In this document: positions 37,730 to 43,180 of the stretch, in pieces
Layout of the letters: each line of letters opens with the position of its first letter
Position numbering within the stretch: position 1 is the first letter of the stretch
IMG/VR virus record: IMGVR_UViG_3300028025_002632
Coordinates: 1-43,180 of that record
Strand: one strand, 5' to 3'
DNA: 43,180 nt
DNA from: a virus
Notes under the pieces: model-generated
What the model saw: the letters and a program-made list of their open reading frames with translations, nothing else
What the model was told of the DNA's origin: nothing
Database searches by the model: none
Program-made: the position numbers and the translations under genes

Positions 37730-40700
37730 CAGTTTATTTTTGATTCGTTGTATCCGTATTTAAGTACAAGCAAAGTTACATAATTAGACGGTGTCAAAGA
37801 CTTTAATTCTATTATGCACCAGTTTCCCCTAATTGGCTTACCAGTAGTAGGTGTAGCAGCTCCGCTGTCTCTCAAAAATGGAGCGTTATAGAACCCTTCC
37901 TGATTTCTAAAATATGTATAAGGTATTGAAGAATCTACAACATTTGCAGAGCCCTTTACGTACTCAGCTGGCCACATAGAGTTTCCAACTTCTGTAAGAG
38001 TCATATATATCTTCTTCATTATTGGGTTCTCATTAAGAATAATCTTAACCTTTGCATCTTGCTGAGAGCCAAAAAAGTTACAGTAGCTTACACTTGACTT
38101 ATGCTCCCATAGAGAGCCAGTAGTGAAAGATGTATAAAGCTTATTATTTAGAGAATTTATAGAATATGGATAGTACGTATAAAAAGAGTCAAATCTCTCA
38201 GTTCTTTCAGAGAAAGATATCGTAAACTTGTCAGAGTCCTTCTCACTTGAAAATATGACTATTCTGTTCTCAGAGTCATATCCAGCTACGTATCGTGCGT
38301 CATTCTTTATATTTTCAGCAGCCCATATATTCATGTTCGTAGTTATAGATATTGGGGTTATACCCTCAAGACCTAACCTACATACCGCCTTCCTTATGTC
38401 ATCTATAAAGTAGTCTGCATATGAGTCAGAAACAAGGCTACCTACTGCGTTGCCTATAGAGTAGTTTCCTGCATAGTACTGTACGTTATTGAACAGCTCC
38501 GTAGATAGGGTAAGGTCTGTCCCACCAGATGCGTTAGTTATTATTGATTGGTATACTGGAAGTACCCCAACCTTGTCCTCCTGATAGCACCTCAACATCC
38601 TGTCCCTTACTGCAAGACGCTTAACTGGACCAAAAGACGCATCTAGGTCTTTAAAGTCAAGGTAAAGGAACCTATTAAGTCCGTTTACGTTACTATTAAA
38701 CTCAAGGTTCTGAGACCATCTAACTGTAGCTGGGAACTCTCTCTCCCTAGCCTGCTTATCTTCAATGGCCGGTCTTCCATTCTTATTTATTTTAGCTAAG
38801 AACAGCGGAGACATACTGTCCTCCTCAATCAAGTAGTTCTTAGTAGGCACAGATGAGTAGAACACACGCTGCACAGAGTCCACCTTTCCTCCTATCGGAG
38901 TTGCTGTAGAGCCTTCAAGTATTACGTAGTCAGACTTGTATACACAGTCTCCAGCTAGATTCATCTCTATATTATCTCCGAGAGTATATGAAGCTACGTC
39001 ATACGTCTGAGGTATCTCGTAGTACACATCACCCTGACTTCCTGTAGAAGAAATCTTCTTCTGCCTTAAAATCTTTGCCTTAATCCCAACTATCTGGGTG
39101 GCTCCTGAAGTGTCTCCAGATGCCTGAATAAATGTCTTTGCAGACTCCTCTACCTGAACCCAATTTCCAGAAAGCTGAACAGTTGTTCCATCTGACTGAT
39201 AAAATTCTGGGTCAATAAGTAGGTCTATAATCTTATAAACCTTTTGATTTAATCCTATTCCGTTATATGAACCTCCAACAAGTTTATTTTTATAGTAGTC
39301 ATAAACAAAAGATATCTCGTCTCCACTCTGGAACGTATATCCTAAGTTACTGATTCTAAGAGCAAGTTGTTTTGGGGATGTAGATTCTTCTGCCGGCAAC
39401 ACAGAGCCATTAACTACGGATACATTTACATATGTATCAGTAACGAATCCTGTAGTTGTCTGATACTTAAATCCAGATATTGAGTACGGAACTGGTAGAG
39501 ATAGTGTAGTAGAGCCAAGTGCTGCAATAGATGTAGCAGCTCCACCACTTACTGCATAGTATATAGTATCTGACAGGTTATTCGTTATTGTAATGTTTGC
39601 ATTTGATGCAGCTACATATTCATTTACATCATGTATACTTACGCTATTAACTGTATATCCAGATGGAACAGATTGAGTTGTAGTGAATGTAGAGCCAGTT
39701 GTTAGTGTTCCAGTATATATGTAATCAAGATATGTAGTAGTTCCAACTGGGTATCTTCCCGGGAATCCTCCAGAATAAGTTCCATCAAAATAAAATCTAA
39801 TCTTTATATTAGTTACTGGAGTTGAGCCTATATATTGGAACTGTATCTGATAGCTTCCGCCTACATTAGCTATATTAGAAACAAAAAAAGTACCATTTGC
39901 TAGTGGATTTACATAGCCTCCGGGACTACCTGCAGTATTAACAACAACTGTATAGTCTGTTCCAGATACCGCAGACACAAGCTTCTTATATTCAAATACC
40001 ATCCTGTTTGGGTCTCCTACAGGCTTATTTCTGTATGTTATTGATTGTGGAGAGGCAGATGTATTAAAATATAATGTAGATGGTGCATTTGTATCACAGT
40101 TGCTATATGCAATCTTTAAGTACTGACCAGTCCCATATGACTTAAAGAACGGTATATCTCCCTGTGGGCCTCCATTGGCCACAGAAGGGAATGTAATATT
40201 AGTCAAGCTACACGTCTCACCAGTTAATGTAAGTGATGAGTACTTGTAGTCTATTACGTCTGTAACTACCTCTGACTCGTAGTTGTTGTCGTCTGTTATC
40301 GCAAGTCTAAAGTACTTAGACCAAGACGGTGCAGATGACGCTATCTGTATATTTGGCAGGTACGTCTTTCTAGTCTTCCACCAGTTGTCTCCAGTAGCTG
40401 CAGCAAGTAATGTCTCGTCCCAGTGTATGTGGGGGACATTTAATACCATAGTATTATTTGTAAAAACTCCTGAATTTCTTCCATATTCATCCATATATAC
40501 AACACCAACCTTATACTTGCCTCCCGGATTTAGAACTAAATTTGATGCAGTATTTACATTACTACCAAAGAACATCTTATTTTGACCTACATATGTATTA
40601 TTTGTAAGCCCAACAGTAGATGATATAGGCGACTTGTCATAGCCCTCTTTAAAGTTACCATATACCACTACGTTGCCATTTACTACTTCCTGAGCCTTAG

Positions 40701-41673
40701 CAGATATTGGTACATAGTCGTACTGAAGCACGTCTGGTGCCTCTGAATTATCCAACGGTATCTTCTGGCCAGTTCCAGTAAATGTATATAGTATTGGAGA
40801 GCCTGTAGAGTCTATGGTATCTATAGTATAGAAGTTGCTCCATATACCATCAAAGTACTCCCTATATATAATTTCTAGGTTCTTTACATTTGACTCACCT
40901 GACTGTATTGTAAACTGTACTGCGTTGTATGCTATAGAGTTGTCTTCAGGTAATATATTTGTCTCATTGAATATATAGTACGGTGCAAGTGAGTTAGACA
41001 TAGGAGAGAACACAGACTTCTCATAGTCGTCATATATATATCTATATGAGAACTGATACATCTTGTTCTGTATAGTAAGGTTACCATTAGATACTCTTAC
41101 AAAGTTTATATTAAGAGGCTCTATAACTGGTGGCTTCTTTATTACAGTAGTAAATGAAGCAAGTATGTTAGCACCGTAGTCTCCGTTCTTTGCTTTCCTT
41201 ATATTTATCTTTCTTGGAACACCGTCCTTATCAAGCCAAAATAATAGGTCTCCCTCCTCAGTATTATCTGCCCTATTTATTATTCTAATGTTATGACACT
41301 GTACAGACGTAGATAAATTTATAGCTCCTGAATCTGCATTTGTACCACACTTTATAATAATTTTATGTATCCCAGTTATCTGGCTAAATTCTGTAACTAG
41401 GTGATTCCCTGAAGAGTTTGCTATAAGATATATTATAGCATCTCTTAATGTATTCTTTACTGAACCTACAACTACATAACTTGAGCTAAGTGTAAAGTTA
41501 GTGACTCCGTCTAAGTCCTTAAGAAGAACTTGAGAATTACCTATGATGTTATTAATACCGCCATATGTGGTTATATTTTTTGCATCAAGGTAGTCTCCAG
41601 ATGGAACCAACTCGTTGTCGTAGTCTGAATTTAGACCTCCATTTATACTCTTGGGCTGTAAATATTGTGCCAT
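37729..41673 (-). CDS. Large tail-hub/stabilisation-like protein (1314 aa)
   Basis: The N-terminus QPKSINGGLNSDYDNELVPS, then GDYLDAKNIT, is the typical opening (NGGLNsDxdxxlvpxGdYldAxN) of very large tail proteins. I associate these with the tail-tube/stabilisation group that forms the nozzle below the portal in podoviruses of Bacteroidota. The rest is beta-rich with long stretches of predicted beta-propeller and sandwich type. There is no signal peptide. It lies directly after two smaller putative adaptor proteins, the order in which such phages encode the head-to-tail path. Exact role by homology only. Confidence 0.6.
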   Translation of the reverse strand: MAQYLQPKSINGGLNSDYDNELVPSGDYLDAKNITTYGGINNIIGNSQVLLKDLDGVTNFTLSSSYVVVGSVKNTLRDAIIYLIANSSGNHLVTEFSQITGIHKIIIKCGTNADSGAINLSTSVQCHNIRIINRADNTEEGDLLFWLDKDGVPRKINIRKAKNGDYGANILASFTTVIKKPPVIEPLNINFVRVSNGNLTIQNKMYQFSYRYIYDDYEKSVFSPMSNSLAPYYIFNETNILPEDNSIAYNAVQFTIQSGESNVKNLEIIYREYFDGIWSNFYTIDTIDSTGSPILYTFTGTGQKIPLDNSEAPDVLQYDYVPISAKAQEVVNGNVVVYGNFKEGYDKSPISSTVGLTNNTYVGQNKMFFGSNVNTASNLVLNPGGKYKVGVVYMDEYGRNSGVFTNNTMVLNVPHIHWDETLLAAATGDNWWKTRKTYLPNIQIASSAPSWSKYFRLAITDDNNYESEVVTDVIDYKYSSLTLTGETCSLTNITFPSVANGGPQGDIPFFKSYGTGQYLKIAYSNCDTNAPSTLYFNTSASPQSITYRNKPVGDPNRMVFEYKKLVSAVSGTDYTVVVNTAGSPGGYVNPLANGTFFVSNIANVGGSYQIQFQYIGSTPVTNIKIRFYFDGTYSGGFPGRYPVGTTTYLDYIYTGTLTTGSTFTTTQSVPSGYTVNSVSIHDVNEYVAASNANITITNNLSDTIYYAVSGGAATSIAALGSTTLSLPVPYSISGFKYQTTTGFVTDTYVNVSVVNGSVLPAEESTSPKQLALRISNLGYTFQSGDEISFVYDYYKNKLVGGSYNGIGLNQKVYKIIDLLIDPEFYQSDGTTVQLSGNWVQVEESAKTFIQASGDTSGATQIVGIKAKILRQKKISSTGSQGDVYYEIPQTYDVASYTLGDNIEMNLAGDCVYKSDYVILEGSTATPIGGKVDSVQRVFYSSVPTKNYLIEEDSMSPLFLAKINKNGRPAIEDKQAREREFPATVRWSQNLEFNSNVNGLNRFLYLDFKDLDASFGPVKRLAVRDRMLRCYQEDKVGVLPVYQSIITNASGGTDLTLSTELFNNVQYYAGNYSIGNAVGSLVSDSYADYFIDDIRKAVCRLGLEGITPISITTNMNIWAAENIKNDARYVAGYDSENRIVIFSSEKDSDKFTISFSERTERFDSFYTYYPYSINSLNNKLYTSFTTGSLWEHKSSVSYCNFFGSQQDAKVKIILNENPIMKKIYMTLTEVGNSMWPAEYVKGSANVVDSSIPYTYFRNQEGFYNAPFLRDSGAATPTTGKPIRGNWCIIELKSLTPSNYVTLLVLKYGYNESKIN

Positions 41674-41675
41674 AT

Positions 41676-42419
41676 TTATTTTACAATGAGCTTCTCATTA
41701 TCAAATGAAACATCTCTCGCTTCAGAAGGAAGGAACGGATGTATTCTTGACTTAAGAAGTCTCTTTTGGTTATAAAATTCGCTTCTCCTAATTGATTTTT
41801 CTGACATATTCATCTTTCTTCCAGTAGGCATATACTGCGAATCTTTCCAAGCTATATATGATATTAGTGCCTCTTCTGCTATCTCTGGTATCTCAGCATC
41901 GTCCTCATCTATAGAAGCCATATACTCTACTATTATGTAGTCGTATGGGAACTCAGGATTTAGAATCATAGTGTCCTCATCTATTGTATATGTACCTATA
42001 AACGTAGTTTTACTATATGCACCAAATGCCTTATAGTCAGAGCTTCCGTTAATTGAGTTAAGATACGCAAAGTCCCTAAGTCTTGTATTATCAACTGGAG
42101 CCGTTGCAAAGTCATCATCATTAAATCTAGATGTCTCTGTCTCAAGCTTTCTAAAAGCAGTTACTGTGTCGTCCCTAACGATTGATGCAATCTGACCTAC
42201 GTTATTTATAACTCCAACATTTAATACGTTTAATAGGTCTGTAGGGAGCTGCAAAGTCTTATTTGGTAGAACCTCAATCCTAATTGTCTTAGGAGATGAA
42301 GTCACGTCAAGACCTATCTCTTTTGTTCCTCTCACTGCTATGTCATACAACCTCCTAAAGTGACCATTGTTATAGCCAGCTTGAGATATAAACCTGTATA
42401 TTGCCTTTGATATTTTCAT
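41676..42419 (-). CDS. Probable head-tail adaptor or tail-tube protein (247 aa)
   Basis: It shows a helical N-terminus (AIYRFISQAGYNNGHFRRLY), a beta part (SPKTIRIEVLPNKTLQLPTD) with the following LLNVLNVGVINNVGQI, then a pattern EEALISYIAWKDSQYMPTGR near the end. This alternation of lipped beta strands and closing helices is seen in phage adaptor/tubular proteins, whose neighbours here fit. No catalytic motif is present. The gaps to the flanking genes are two and three bases. Confidence 0.5.
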   Translation of the reverse strand: MKISKAIYRFISQAGYNNGHFRRLYDIAVRGTKEIGLDVTSSPKTIRIEVLPNKTLQLPTDLLNVLNVGVINNVGQIASIVRDDTVTAFRKLETETSRFNDDDFATAPVDNTRLRDFAYLNSINGSSDYKAFGAYSKTTFIGTYTIDEDTMILNPEFPYDYIIVEYMASIDEDDAEIPEIAEEALISYIAWKDSQYMPTGRKMNMSEKSIRRSEFYNQKRLLKSRIHPFLPSEARDVSFDNEKLIVK

Positions 42420-42422
42420 CTA

Positions 42423-43016
42423 TTATTCTTTTCCAATTCTTGAAGCTGACTCCTCCTGTCTCCTCTTGTCCAAAAGACCTACTGCGTAGTCTATAGCAAA
42501 TGGTATTATATCTGCAGGAACATTTAACTCATCGTCAAGATTATTCCCATCTGGAGTTCCTATAAGCCTAGCAGACATTGTCTTACTTGTAAGAGGAATC
42601 TTTGATAAGAACTGTAACTTACTTCCGTTTATATAGTACCCTATCCTGCCTTTTTCCATAGGAAGTTCGTCCCACAAGAAAATCTCCTGAGAAGATATTG
42701 GTACAGGTTGTTTTTCGATACCGCTTACCTTTATATTAGATATAGTTACTCCTATCTTTGAACTAATCGGAGTATAAGCCAACTCTACTGAGTTGTCAGA
42801 AGATATTGATAGACCTGTTACTGTAACATAGAAAGCATCAGATATAAACTCCTCATTATCAAGCTGAATGTTACCTACATATGCCCTCTGAGCAGATATT
42901 GCAATACCCATATTAAGTAATAGGTTTACCTCTCTGTCAGAGTGTGAAGCATCTACAGGAACAAGTCCACCATAGTGCGTCCTCTTAACTATCTCAATAG
43001 CTTGTCTTCTTGTCAT
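42423..43016 (-). CDS. Probable structural adaptor protein (197 aa)
   Basis: The N-terminal helix (MTRRQAIEIVKRTHYGGLVP) leads into a beta-rich middle (EEFISDAFYVTVTGLSISSD, EKGRIGYYINGSKLQFLSKI). A helical end follows (NVPADIIPFAIDYAVGLLDK). This alpha-beta-alpha layout, with the terminal helix ending DKRRQEE, is common in phage tail adaptors. It precedes the 247-residue and 1314-residue tail genes in the transcript. It overlaps the gene upstream by four bases (ATGA). Confidence 0.5.
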   Translation of the reverse strand: MTRRQAIEIVKRTHYGGLVPVDASHSDREVNLLLNMGIAISAQRAYVGNIQLDNEEFISDAFYVTVTGLSISSDNSVELAYTPISSKIGVTISNIKVSGIEKQPVPISSQEIFLWDELPMEKGRIGYYINGSKLQFLSKIPLTSKTMSARLIGTPDGNNLDDELNVPADIIPFAIDYAVGLLDKRRQEESASRIGKE

Positions 43017-43180
43017 GCATCAACCTTTTTAATATTTCCAAACTGAATAAGGCTTGGGTCTTTAAGATTAATACCAAGATAACCAAGAACCCTGAATAAT
43101 ACGTTATTTACTTTATTGTCAGACCACTCTACAGATGTACTATCAACTACAATCCTCTTTGTTGGTTTCTTGTAGTATGT
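43013..43180 (-). CDS. Structural-region protein, C-terminal part only
   Basis: The frame is open to the window edge. The visible 55 residues end YKKPTKRIVVDSTSVEWSDN, KVNNVLFRVLGYLGINLKDP and SLIQFGNIKKVDA before TGA. The final part with LGINLKDPSLIQ is helical and looks like the end of a phage tail or head protein, but the family cannot be named from this fragment. It is coupled to the next gene by an ATGA overlap. Confidence 0.6.
   Translation of the reverse strand, partial: TYYKKPTKRIVVDSTSVEWSDNKVNNVLFRVLGYLGINLKDPSLIQFGNIKKVDA

Overview
The window is part of the genome of a tailed bacteriophage, most likely a podovirus, that infects a member of the Bacteroidota (flavobacterium-like). 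The host call rests on promoters of the Bacteroidota sigma-A type: TTTG or TTG, then 19-21 bases, then TAnnTTTG (556-588, 3836-3866, 9857-9886, and 18112-18142 on the minus strand). It is also supported by A-rich leaders without Shine-Dalgarno sites, by low G+C, and by tail-fibre and small-protein types that I associate with phages of this phylum. The standard genetic code fits every gene. No tRNA, rRNA, CRISPR array, integrase or insertion sequence was seen.

Region 1 (1-1016) has no credible protein gene but is dense in hairpins. A consensus promoter at 556-588 would start a transcript near 595. That RNA would carry two copies of an elaborate stem-plus-pseudoknot motif (635-675 and 738-780), which differ by compensatory changes in the outer stem and in a 2-base tertiary contact. 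It ends in a complete type III hammerhead self-cleaving ribozyme (952-1004) just before the first gene. Cleavage would split the transcript into a structured RNA of about 360 nt and the early mRNA. This is the most unusual part of the window.

Region 2 (1017-15607, plus strand) is the early/middle arm. It has small membrane and hypothetical proteins, then a predicted amidoligase (1841-3790). A terminator and a new promoter separate this from a class II glutamine-amidotransferase-like protein with added zinc clusters (3890-4867). More small genes follow, then two adjacent helix-turn-helix proteins. Next come a replication-initiator-like winged-helix protein, iterons with an AT-rich tract (probable origin, 7862-8059) and a primase-helicase. 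A nucleotide and recombination block completes the arm: dNMP kinase, ERF annealing protein, PD-(D/E)XK exonuclease, an SSB-like protein, a RusA-type resolvase and another PD-(D/E)XK-like nuclease.

Region 3 (15608-43180, minus strand) is the late arm and converges on region 2 with no gap. Read in the direction of transcription, from right to left, it contains tail/adaptor proteins, a 1314-residue tail-hub or stabilisation-like protein and a cupin-like protein. Three predicted internal virion (ejection) proteins follow, one of them a 2773-residue polyvalent protein with a zinc-peptidase motif. Then come tail-fibre genes, including one of 1827 residues, and a lysis cassette (possible spanin, holin, GH19 endolysin, further small membrane protein). 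The capsid, portal and terminase genes must lie outside the window, to the right or beyond. The last gene (43013-43180) is cut by the window edge.
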